Assembly: GCA_003232965.1 (NCBI GenBank) | Contig: QIKG01000291.1 | Span: forward strand, 1-6,482 | DNA: 6,482 nucleotides | From: Oceanospirillales bacterium | GTDB lineage: Bacteria; Pseudomonadota; Gammaproteobacteria; Xanthomonadales; SZUA-36 | Reading direction: 5' to 3' | In this document: positions 1 to 5,714 of the stretch, piece after piece | How the letters are laid out: the number at the start of each line of letters is the position of its first letter | Position numbering within the stretch: position 1 is the stretch's first letter | Notes under the pieces: generated by a model | What the model saw: the letters and a program-made list of their open reading frames with translations, nothing else | The model's database searches: none | Told to the model about the DNA's origin: nothing | Program-made: the position numbers and the translations under genes

Positions 1-675
1 TGCAGTTGTCTTTATTATCCCGCACCACCTCCATTTCATATTCTTTCCAGCCAAGCAATGACTCTTCAACCAAAACCTCAGATGTCGGTGAAAGATCTAG
101 GCCGCGCGTGACGATTTCATCAAATTCTTCACGGTTATAGGCTATCCCGCCACCCGAGCCGCCCATAGTGAATGAAGGCCGGATAATGGTAGGGTAGCCT
201 ACTTTTGGCTGTACCTCGCGTGCCTCTTCAATACTGTGGGCCATATAGGAATTAGAGGTTTCCAAACCAATTTCGGCCATTGCAATATTGAATAAATCAC
301 GATCTTCCGCCATATCGATGGCTTCTTTGGTGGCCCCGATCATTTCAACATTATGTTTTGAAAGCACTCCCATGCGGTCAAGGTCAAGAGCGCAGTTCAG
401 CGCTGTTTGACCGCCCATTGTGGGTAACAATGCGTCTGGTTTTTCTTTTTCGATAATCCGAGCCACAGTTTTCCATTCAATGGGCTCGATGTATATTGCA
501 TCGGCCGTTTCAGGATCCGTCATAATTGTGGCAGGATTGGAGTTAACTAAAATGACCCGGTAACCCTCTTCCCGTAACGCCCTGCAGGCTTGCACCCCGG
601 AATAGTCAAACTCACAGGCCTGGCCAATAACAATCGGGCCGGCGCGATGCTTTTTAAATCGGTTCTTTTTGGCAT
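1..675 (-). CDS. carB: Carbamoyl-phosphate synthase large subunit, 5' part only, frame broken near codon 10
   Basis: Large subunit of carbamoyl-phosphate synthase, a cytosolic enzyme. It uses ammonia passed from CarA, bicarbonate and two ATP to make carbamoyl phosphate for arginine and pyrimidine synthesis. About 225 of roughly 1070 codons are visible; the rest lies beyond base 1. The ATG at 675-673 begins MPKRTDLKSI, the family's normal start, one base after the carA stop. After base 646 the conserved body (AGPIVIGQACEFDYSG, IMTDP, LPTMGGQTALNCAL, AEDRDLF, IIRPSFTMGGSGGGIAYNREEF, GWKEYEMEVVRD) continues in the -1 frame. The ATG frame instead ends at TAG 549-547 after 42 codons. Compared with E. 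coli CarB (SILILGAGPIVIG), about 10 nt encoding LIL and part of the next Gly are missing. The body frame has no stop from 679 to base 1 and no ATG before the conserved motif. Identity is certain; whether the gene is functional is doubtful. Confidence 0.93.
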
Positions 676-676
676 C

Positions 677-1816
677 TCAGCGGTCTTCCTTCATCAGTGC
701 GATAAATTGATCAAACAATGGCGCAACATCATGCGGCCCAGGACTGGCCTCGGGATGCCCCTGAAAACTAAAGGCTGGTTTGTCGATACGCTGAACACCT
801 TGCAATGAACCATCAAATAAAGACCGGTGAGTGGCAACAAGGTTGTCCGGCAGACTGGCTTCATCCAACGCAAAGCCGTGGTTTTGGCTGGTTATCATGA
901 CCACATTGGTGAGCAAATCCTGAACCGGATGATTAGCACCGTGGTGGCCGAATTTCATTTTCAGGCTCTCGGCTCCACTGGCTAGTCCGAGTAATTGATG
1001 CCCTAGGCAAATTCCGAATATCGGAGTATTGGTTTCCAAAATTTGCTGGATAGCATAGATAGCGTAATCGCAAGGCTCGGGATCACCGGGACCATTGGAA
1101 AGGAAAACGCCATCCGGCTCTAGCTCTAAAACTTCTTCCGCGGGTGTTTCGGCAGGAACAACGGTAACCCGGCAACCACGATCAACCAACATCCGCAAAA
1201 TATTACGTTTTATGCCAAAATCGTAGGCCACCACATGAAGTTCTTCTGTGCCGGTATTCCAGCACTTTTCATCCAGAGCCCAGCTGCCTTCTGTCCATTC
1301 ATAGCCACTGCTGTCACTGACTTCTCTGGCAAGATCCAGACCTTTAAGACCGGGGAAGTCTTTAAGTGCCGCTTCAGCATTGGCTATATTGATATTGCCC
1401 GCCATCAAACAACCATTCTGTGCGCCTTTTTCGCGCAAAATACGGGTTAATTTACGCGTATCAATATCGGCAATTGCGACAATTTCTCTTTCTATTAACC
1501 AGTCACCCAAATTTTGCTCCGAGCGCCAGTTACTGGCTAACAGCGGCAGATCCCGAATCACCAGACCAGAAACAAAACTCCGTTCAGCTTCAGCATCAAC
1601 ACTGTTGGTACCAGTATTGCCGATATGCGGATAAGTGAGGGTAACAATTTGGCTGGCGTAGGAAGGATCCGTCAGGATTTCCTGATAACCACTCATGGCG
1701 GTATTAAAAACCACCTCACCAACACTCAAGCCATCTGCGCCAATGGATTGGCCATGAAAAACGCTACCGTCTGCAAGGACCAGAACCGCGGGTTTTACTG
1801 CTGTATTAATACTCAC
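677..1816 (-). CDS. carA: Carbamoyl-phosphate synthase small subunit (glutamine amidotransferase)
   Basis: Hydrolyses glutamine and channels the ammonia to CarB for carbamoyl phosphate synthesis. It is complete at 379 residues, against 382 in E. coli. The N-terminal CarA domain covers roughly residues 1-150, with VGEVVFNTAMSGYQEILTDP, LTYPHIGNTG and ADIDTRKLTR. The class I glutamine amidotransferase domain starts near residue 193. It carries SNGPGDP (240-246), the nucleophile Cys270 in GICLGHQ, and His354 and Glu356 in FQGHPEASPG, so the triad is intact. The start is GTG at 1816-1814. A TAG lies directly upstream in frame and the N-terminus aligns with the family, so no earlier start is possible. 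A weak GGGTG lies about 7 nt upstream. The TGA stop is one base from the carB ATG, so the two genes are probably translationally coupled. dapB, the usual upstream neighbour, is displaced by about 4.1 kb. Confidence 0.97.
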   Translation of the reverse strand: MSINTAVKPAVLVLADGSVFHGQSIGADGLSVGEVVFNTAMSGYQEILTDPSYASQIVTLTYPHIGNTGTNSVDAEAERSFVSGLVIRDLPLLASNWRSEQNLGDWLIEREIVAIADIDTRKLTRILREKGAQNGCLMAGNINIANAEAALKDFPGLKGLDLAREVSDSSGYEWTEGSWALDEKCWNTGTEELHVVAYDFGIKRNILRMLVDRGCRVTVVPAETPAEEVLELEPDGVFLSNGPGDPEPCDYAIYAIQQILETNTPIFGICLGHQLLGLASGAESLKMKFGHHGANHPVQDLLTNVVMITSQNHGFALDEASLPDNLVATHRSLFDGSLQGVQRIDKPAFSFQGHPEASPGPHDVAPLFDQFIALMKEDR

Positions 1817-2026
1817 CTAATTTCACCCATCTTTCATCAGCCACATTATCAAACTGCAGATACAAGAAACGGGACAGACCCTGGTTTTATCCGGATCAAT
1901 CCCGCTTAGATTCTTACGCTATGCGACTTTCAGAAAAAGACCCTAAAGCCGCTCTTCCAAGCATTAAGATTTTACTTGAAAGGTGGCTTTGTGTCTAACA
2001 CAATCACTGAGTTTTTGGTGGAAATA
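1817..2026. other. Intergenic region upstream of carA, no gene
   Basis: These 210 bp separate the secreted-protein gene from carA and must hold the carA leader unless carA is read from further upstream. On the minus strand an 8-bp stem with one G-U pair (1952-1945 with 1930-1923, 14-nt loop) lies about 105 nt before the carA start. A 6-bp stem with a 3-nt loop lies at 1989-2003. Neither is followed by a T run, so neither is a convincing terminator. I see no clear sigma-70 promoter, ArgR box or PurR/PyrR-like element. Confidence 0.5.
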
Positions 2027-2959
2027 TTAGTTATAATCAATCCTGAAAGCTTCGATAATCGATCCGCCTTCTGCTTCTGCAAAAAATCGGGAGTCACCGA
2101 AGTTGCTTATGGGCATTCTGTAAGTCCGCTCCCACATTTCGACGATACAAGCTGGTTGACCGGCATTCTCGTCGATTTCACAAATTATTTGTCCCAAGAG
2201 AATTGGTGGTGGCCGTATCGTAGGACCCGGAGCGTTCCCAGAACTCATGTTAATGGCATAACTCAATATACGACTTTCTGGGCTCCCAGAGACACTTGGC
2301 CCAGAAATTTGCACATGCTCTCCTACCCATTGAGTAGATCCATCCCGCCCAGAGAGCAAAAAGTGCACTCCGTTGAACGCAGCACTAAACACGGGTAACA
2401 GATAGGGGGTCTGCTCACTAAAATAGGCTTTGGCCTCCGAGCCATAGGTGAAAGGCACATAATACCCACTATATGCCACAGGGATAGGACCCTGGCCTTC
2501 AGGCGGCTGGATTGAAATCATCATATAATTTCGTTGCTTAAAATACAGAGAAACGCGGTTACCACTAGTGATTTGATCAGGCGGGGTATAGCTACAGTCA
2601 ATACAACTGCCACCTTCAACTCGGGTAAAGCTAGTGTTTAGTTCCCAAATAACGCCAGGACGTTCTGAGCGTACTAAAGGCCCTGAAATTATGTACCACT
2701 CCGGCTGGCCGCTATCAGAAAAGGTATACAGGTATCCCGCCAGCACTCCATTCTGAATTTCAAAACTCAGGCCGGTACCAGGAGATTGCTCTGGGTTCGA
2801 CCAGACGCCAGTTTCCGGGTAAGGGGTTGCGGTCAAATCCTCACAGCCAACACAAGGAACAATAGGCCCTAGCGGCGGCGGGATTGGACTTGTAGCCAAC
2901 AGCGTTACCGGAAGCAACAATAAAATTGTCAGAAAATGGATTTTATAGATAATTTTCAT
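2027..2959 (-). CDS. Secreted hypothetical protein with WxNPxxS...FTxxxxGxPxWY-type motif
   Basis: A 310-residue protein of unknown function. It starts with a typical Sec signal peptide: basic MKIIYK, then a hydrophobic core at about 8-21 and a likely cleavage after LLA (about residue 23). A Pro-rich linker follows (24-36). Residues 51-92 (GVWSNPEQS, then YLYTFSDSGQPEWYIISG) resemble a module I know from secreted hypothetical proteins of gammaproteobacteria, where it reads roughly GxWWNPxxSGxG...FTYDxxGxPxWYVMSG. The second Trp and part of the SGWG are altered here. There are six cysteines: C36 and C39 (CVGC), C119 and C122 (CIDC), C260 and C271. They suit disulfides in the periplasm or outside the cell. 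The ATG at 2959-2957 is preferred because GAGG lies 5 nt upstream. A TTG at 2983 would add eight residues and bury that ribosome site. It is the gene directly upstream of carA on the same strand, but the 210-bp gap argues against tight coupling. Confidence 0.8.
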   Translation of the reverse strand: MKIIYKIHFLTILLLLPVTLLATSPIPPPLGPIVPCVGCEDLTATPYPETGVWSNPEQSPGTGLSFEIQNGVLAGYLYTFSDSGQPEWYIISGPLVRSERPGVIWELNTSFTRVEGGSCIDCSYTPPDQITSGNRVSLYFKQRNYMMISIQPPEGQGPIPVAYSGYYVPFTYGSEAKAYFSEQTPYLLPVFSAAFNGVHFLLSGRDGSTQWVGEHVQISGPSVSGSPESRILSYAINMSSGNAPGPTIRPPPILLGQIICEIDENAGQPACIVEMWERTYRMPISNFGDSRFFAEAEGGSIIEAFRIDYN

Positions 2960-2961
2960 AC

Positions 2962-2968
2962 TCACCTC
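2962..2968 (-). promoter_or_regulatory. Ribosome binding site that fixes the start of the secreted protein
   Basis: The minus strand reads GAGGTGA at 2968-2962, with 5 nt between GAGG and the ATG at 2959. This supports the shorter start, whose first residues form a proper signal peptide, over the upstream TTG at 2983. Confidence 0.7.
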
Positions 2969-3066
2969 AAAATTGAATAACAAGCGTACTCTGTTTTAAG
3001 CAGGAATCACCTGACTTGTATCAAATCATTCCTCTTTTAGTATATCAGGAGGCGGAGGGGGGGGGA

Positions 3067-3088
3067 TAGCTAGTCAATACGATTATCG
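3067..3088 (+). repeat. Left copy of a 21-22 bp direct repeat flanking the plus-strand cassette
   Basis: TAGCTAGTCAATAC followed by GATTATCG. It matches 5709-5729 (TAGCTAATCAATAC then ATTATCG) with one substitution and one 1-base gap. Together the copies bracket the regulator-hydrolase-ABM-RidA genes. No recombinase gene lies between them. Confidence 0.45.
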
Positions 3089-3117
3089 GTGGGAACTCTG
3101 GAGGTGGGAACTCTGGA
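3088..3117 (+). repeat. Perfect 15-bp tandem duplication
   Basis: Two adjacent, identical copies of GGTGGGAACTCTGGA at 3088-3102 and 3103-3117. The stretch after it (GGACAGGCACATCTAATC) looks like the GGGACAGGCAC-type intergenic repeats I associate with gammaproteobacterial genomes. That likeness is from memory and weak. Confidence 0.8.
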
Positions 3118-3245
3118 CAGGCACATCTAATCTTTTCCAAGTTTTGGGGGTGACCCCAGAATTGATGTAAGCTGGTTCAGCTTGCTTGGAAATGGCGGCA
3201 TAATCGATGGCAAATAACGCCTAAGCGATCTGTCCTATATTTGGG

Positions 3246-3327
3246 GTACAGCTCTGTACATATATGTCCCACATATACGATATGCAATACGCCTGTCCCA
3301 CATAATGTTTGCCACATATGACATATG
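3246..3327 (+). promoter_or_regulatory. Palindrome and ACATA-motif cluster upstream of the regulator gene, possible operator array
   Basis: A perfect palindrome GTACAG-CT-CTGTAC lies at 3246-3259 and overlaps ACATATATGT at 3258-3267. TGTCCCACATA occurs at 3265-3275 and 3294-3304, and a shortened TGCCACATA at 3310-3318. ACATATG is then repeated in tandem at 3314-3320 and 3321-3327. The cluster ends 53 bp before the start of the Crp/Fnr-type gene, where autoregulatory sites would be expected. Binding is inferred only. Confidence 0.35.
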
Positions 3328-3380
3328 CCCGCCAAGGGCCATTTAATTCTTTGGGAATTATATTGTAAGGATTTTGAGAA

Positions 3381-3965
3381 ATGGATGACTTAATTCAGTA
3401 CATAAACAGAAAGCATAGTATTCCGCAAGATAAAGCAGAAGTAATAACCCGTTTATTTAAGCCGCATAACTATGAAAAAGGAACCGTGTTGCTGGCGGCA
3501 GGTGAAATGTGGCGGGATGTTTTTTACATCAAACAGGGTTTATTGCGTCTTTTTTATACCACCTGTGACGGCAAGGAATATAATAAAGGGTTTTTTGCCG
3601 AGGGCCAGCTAGTATGGCCAATGGCACCTAGTGCGAGAACAGAAAGCAGTTTGTTTTCGATTGCTTGTCTCGAGTCAAGTGGGCTGTATTGTTGTTCGTT
3701 TGAGATGTTACAAAAAAGTCTAATAACCATGTCAGCATGGGAAGGATTTGCACTGCCATATGTTGAAAGTTTGGCAAATCAGAAATTTCTTCGAGAATAT
3801 CAATTCCTAGTCTATGGAGCAGAGGCACGATATCAACAGATACTCACTGAGCTGGGGCCACTTGCTACACGCATCCCTGATTATCATATTGCTTCCTATC
3901 TAGGTATAACCAATGTAACCCTTTCACGCATAAAGACACAGATCAAGGTCGGCACCAATAGCTAA
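3381..3965 (+). CDS. Crp/Fnr-family transcriptional regulator
   Basis: A 194-residue cytosolic DNA-binding regulator. Residues about 20-110 form a cyclic-nucleotide-binding-type beta-roll (KGTVLLAAGE, VFYIKQGLLRLFY, DGKEYNKGFFAEGQLVWP). A dimerisation helix follows at about 115-150. The C-terminal helix-turn-helix is at about 164-186, with RIPDYHIASYLGITNVTLSRIK. The phrase IPxYHIASYLGIT..TLSRI is typical of the Crp/Fnr branch that is common in Bacteroidetes and scattered in Proteobacteria. I see no N-terminal Fe-S cysteine cluster of the FNR type; cysteines occur at 62, 96, 104 and 105. The effector is unknown. The start is supported by AAGGA at 3367-3371, 9 nt upstream. It leads four co-directional genes, with 91 bp before the hydrolase, and probably controls them. 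A 6-bp inverted repeat (TAATTC/GAATTA, 3344-3360) lies just before the start and might serve autoregulation. Confidence 0.9.
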   Translation: MDDLIQYINRKHSIPQDKAEVITRLFKPHNYEKGTVLLAAGEMWRDVFYIKQGLLRLFYTTCDGKEYNKGFFAEGQLVWPMAPSARTESSLFSIACLESSGLYCCSFEMLQKSLITMSAWEGFALPYVESLANQKFLREYQFLVYGAEARYQQILTELGPLATRIPDYHIASYLGITNVTLSRIKTQIKVGTNS

Positions 3966-3987
3966 TAAATATTCAATTACACCGTTT

Positions 3988-4001
3988 TTAACATAAGTTA
4001 A
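3988..4001 (+). promoter_or_regulatory. Candidate Crp/Fnr-type operator, TTAAC-N4-GTTAA
   Basis: A perfect palindrome, TTAAC (3988-3992), ATAA, GTTAA (3997-4001). It has the 5-4-5 layout of FNR (TTGAT-N4-ATCAA) and NnrR/DNR-type (TTAAC-N4-GTCAA) boxes. It lies between the regulator gene and the hydrolase, 55 bp before the hydrolase ATG. A weak -10 (CACTAT or ACTATA, 4024-4030) would put the transcript start near 4036 and the box centre near -41.5, the class II activator position. Confidence 0.5.
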
Positions 4002-4056
4002 CGACAAACATTTCTCCTAAAGGCACTATAGGACTCTGTCTTCACTGGAGAAAGTT

Positions 4057-4692
4057 ATGGTACTGAATGATCAAACTGATGGCCACAAGTATTTGAATGA
4101 TACGGCAGTGTTGCTGATTGAATTCCAGAATGAGTGGTTAATACCGAGTGGCAAAGTTAATCACCTAATGCAGGATCGTAGCCAATTTGAGAAAGCAATT
4201 AAAGGTGGCCGAAAGTTGCTTAAACTTAGTCGAGAGCGGAAATTACAAATTATCCACTCAGGGCTGCGGTTTCAACCCGGTCATCCAGAATTGGGCAAGG
4301 ATGGGCTGGGACTGCGAGGGGCCATTAAATATTTTAATACATTCTTGATCGGTGACAAAGGCAGTCAGTGGGGTGAAGGATTTGAGCCTGAAGGTGATGA
4401 TTTCGTTGTATCCGGCCGAACCGGAGGATCCGCATTCTCTGGTTCTAATCTTGATGCCTATTTAAAGGCTAACCGCATTAACAGATTACTAATTGCTGGT
4501 TTTGCGTTCCATGTCTGTGTTGAGTCTACCCTAAGGCATGGCCATGATCTCGGATACGACTGCTATATCGTTGAAGATGCTGTTTCTGCATTTACCCCCA
4601 AACAAAGATTGCATGTCATTTCTGAAGTGATTCACCACTATGGTGAAATGACCACAGTAGAGAAAATTCGAGCACATCTGCCTTATCAATAA
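4057..4692 (+). CDS. Isochorismatase-like cysteine hydrolase
   Basis: A 211-residue cytosolic enzyme of the isochorismatase-like hydrolase superfamily, whose members cleave amide, ureido or vinyl-ether bonds by a Cys-Asp-Lys triad. The first strand reads TAVLLIEFQNEWL (16-28), with Glu22 where most members have Asp. The second motif is VVSGRTGGSAFSGSNLDAYL (117-136), with Arg121 where the catalytic Lys usually stands. The nucleophile motif is LLIAGFAFHVCVEST (144-158), with Cys154, followed by GYDCYIVEDAVSAF. Length and fold order are normal for the family. The start has GGAG 6 nt upstream (4047-4050). The next gene begins 22 nt after the stop, which suggests one transcript. The substrate cannot be named; nicotinamidase, maleamate amidohydrolase and ureidoacrylate hydrolase (RutB) belong to the same superfamily. 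Confidence 0.88.
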   Translation: MVLNDQTDGHKYLNDTAVLLIEFQNEWLIPSGKVNHLMQDRSQFEKAIKGGRKLLKLSRERKLQIIHSGLRFQPGHPELGKDGLGLRGAIKYFNTFLIGDKGSQWGEGFEPEGDDFVVSGRTGGSAFSGSNLDAYLKANRINRLLIAGFAFHVCVESTLRHGHDLGYDCYIVEDAVSAFTPKQRLHVISEVIHHYGEMTTVEKIRAHLPYQ

Positions 4693-4714
4693 AAAACATG
4701 GTATTAATAAACTA

Positions 4715-5011
4715 ATGAATAAAAACATAAACAAATTTGCATTCCTGGAAGCTAAAACTCAAGATCTTGTTGCCTTGAAAAACGAACTTAATGAACTATC
4801 TAGGCTGACAACTCAAGAGTCGGCATGTGTAGAATTCATGTTCTATCAATACGACACCAAACCTGATAAATTTATTCTTAAAGAAAAGTTTGTACATCAG
4901 GAAGGTTACCGGGTACATCTTGCGGCGCACTATACACAATCATTCTTTGCCAAAGATCTGGTTTCTGTCAAGGAAGTGATTGTTGTTGATGAACTCGGTG
5001 GTGTTAGTTGA
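4715..5011 (+). CDS. Small ABM/YgiN-like protein (putative quinol monooxygenase family)
   Basis: A 98-residue protein that fits the dimeric alpha-beta barrel ABM family, which includes YgiN-type quinol monooxygenases and small oxygenases acting on aromatic compounds. Visible signs are FAFLEAKTQDLVALKNELNELSRLT (8-32), ESACVEFMFYQYD (35-47), then FILKEKFVHQEGYRVHLAAH (53-72). This is the usual order of strand, helix, E-x-x-C, strand with LxE, and a His (His68). Length is typical (95-105). No cofactor site is expected, because these enzymes work without a metal or flavin, and many family members have no proven activity. It starts 22 nt after the hydrolase stop with no recognisable Shine-Dalgarno sequence, so it may depend on translation of the upstream gene. 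Family assignment is moderately secure; the reaction is unknown. Confidence 0.72.
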   Translation: MNKNINKFAFLEAKTQDLVALKNELNELSRLTTQESACVEFMFYQYDTKPDKFILKEKFVHQEGYRVHLAAHYTQSFFAKDLVSVKEVIVVDELGGVS

Positions 5012-5083
5012 GGAAATTTCGCCGGTAAAGTTGGAACGCAGACCATGTTAGTTTAAGACTACGCGAGAACAGAGGTAAATTGT

Positions 5084-5551
5084 ATGTTAGAAGTTCTAAA
5101 AAATAATCTGATTTTAGTGATATTGGTCTTAGTCTTAGTTATAAGTCTCCCTTTAATTTCACATAGTAACGAGAAAATTATGATATCAAGAAGTAATTAC
5201 GCAGAACTTGGTGTGCCCGTTGGACCATACGTTCATGCGACAAAACACAACGGACTGCTATATTCATCAGGTCTTACGGCATTTGGCACCTTGGCCGAGG
5301 ATGGAAATATATCTGAACAAACCAGAGAGATATTTCGCCAGCTGGAAGTTATTTTGGCTGCCGAACAAAGCGGACTTAATAATCTCTTGAAAGTGACTCT
5401 CTTTGTTAAAGACCTTGATGATCTGGCCAAGTTACGAGATATTTTATTTGAAATTTATGGGGATAATATTCCTGCGAGCTCGGTGGTTGAAGTTAAGCGC
5501 CTGTTTTCACCGAAGGTAAAAATAGAAATTGAAGCAATCGCTGCGTATTGA
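5084..5551 (+). CDS. RidA-family protein with N-terminal hydrophobic segment
   Basis: A 155-residue protein whose residues 33-155 are a RidA (YjgF/YER057c/UK114) domain. Seen are GPYVHA (47-52), LLYSSGLTAFG (58-68), Q79 and N99-N100 in helices, KVTLFVKDLDDLAKLRDILFEIYG (103-126), and PASSVVEVKRL then KVKIEIEAIAAY at the end. Classical RidA deaminates reactive enamines and imines using the Arg of the PARS motif. Here that residue is Ser132 (PASS). The Tyr of GPYV (Tyr49) and the glutamates of KIEIEA (148, 150) remain. Residues 9-25 form an uncharged hydrophobic stretch, a signal anchor or signal peptide not found in the normally cytosolic family. The ATG at 5084 has AGAGGT 7 nt upstream. An internal ATG at 5180 (Met33) would give a normal-length cytosolic RidA with only a weak GAG upstream. 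It is the last gene of the plus-strand group, 72 bp after the ABM gene. Confidence 0.88.
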   Translation: MLEVLKNNLILVILVLVLVISLPLISHSNEKIMISRSNYAELGVPVGPYVHATKHNGLLYSSGLTAFGTLAEDGNISEQTREIFRQLEVILAAEQSGLNNLLKVTLFVKDLDDLAKLRDILFEIYGDNIPASSVVEVKRLFSPKVKIEIEAIAAY

Positions 5552-5564
5552 ATGACTACTGGGG

Positions 5565-5714
5565 TAGCTAGTGCCTGGCCGAGAAAGAAGTAATCTACTA
5601 CGCAAAAACTGGATTTGACCAAAATTTTCCATTATTCTCATCAAATAATGAAATGTTTTGCTTCAAACCAGACTTTCCCTCGCTACGATTCCTTTCTCGG
5701 TCAGGTACTAGCTA
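5565..5714. repeat. 150-bp structure with imperfect 26-bp terminal inverted repeats
   Basis: The arm 5565-5590 (TAGCTAGTGCCTGGCCGAGA, then AAGAAG) is inverted at 5689-5714 with 22 of 26 positions matching. The 98-bp interior is A+T rich and contains a 7-bp stem hairpin. It could be a MITE-like element, a decayed mobile element end pair, or a long terminator-like fold. No transposase is nearby. Confidence 0.6.

Larger units (their letters stand above)
2960..3380. other. Divergent intergenic region rich in repeats and palindromes
   Basis: These 421 bp lie between the minus-strand secreted-protein gene and the plus-strand regulator gene. No credible coding sequence is seen. In order, it holds a run of nine G at 3057-3065, a direct repeat shared with 5709-5729, and a perfect 15-bp tandem duplication at 3088-3117. 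Next come a GGGG-TGA-CCCC hairpin at 3147-3157 and an 8-bp hairpin at 3167-3185 (AAGCTG-GTT-CAGCTT core). A 14-bp palindrome at 3246-3259 precedes a cluster of ACATA/CATATG motifs up to 3327. Promoters for both flanking genes should be here, but I cannot place them securely. Confidence 0.6.

Noticed and set aside
643..679. A CarA-CarB fusion by read-through of the carA TGA, since the carB body frame continues the carA frame
   Set aside because: The shared frame follows from the same frame break. The linker would lack the first beta strand of CarB, and no read-through signal is visible.
1923..1952. Stem-loop upstream of carA as a terminator or attenuator
   Set aside because: It has one G-U pair and a 14-nt loop, no T run follows, and no leader peptide was seen.
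1976..2398. 140-codon plus-strand open frame
   Set aside because: It is antisense to the secreted-protein gene, whose signal peptide, motif and ribosome site are convincing. The plus-strand translation shows no family features.
2027..2983. Longer version of the secreted protein starting with TTG at 2983
   Set aside because: It would place the strong GAGG site inside the coding region and add eight residues before an otherwise ideal signal peptide.
3190..3345. Integron attC site or CRISPR array in the repeat-rich region
   Set aside because: There is no R''/R' core pair of the GTTRRRY type, the repeats are short and irregularly spaced, and no integrase or cas gene is present.
3344..3371. TATATT at 3359-3364 as the -10 box of the regulator gene
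   Set aside because: It would leave about 10 nt of leader, overlap the AAGGA ribosome site, and has no matching -35 box.
4057..5551. Naming the hydrolase and RidA genes rutB and rutC
   Set aside because: Key residues differ from the Rut enzymes, rutA and rutD-G are absent, and family membership alone does not identify the substrate.
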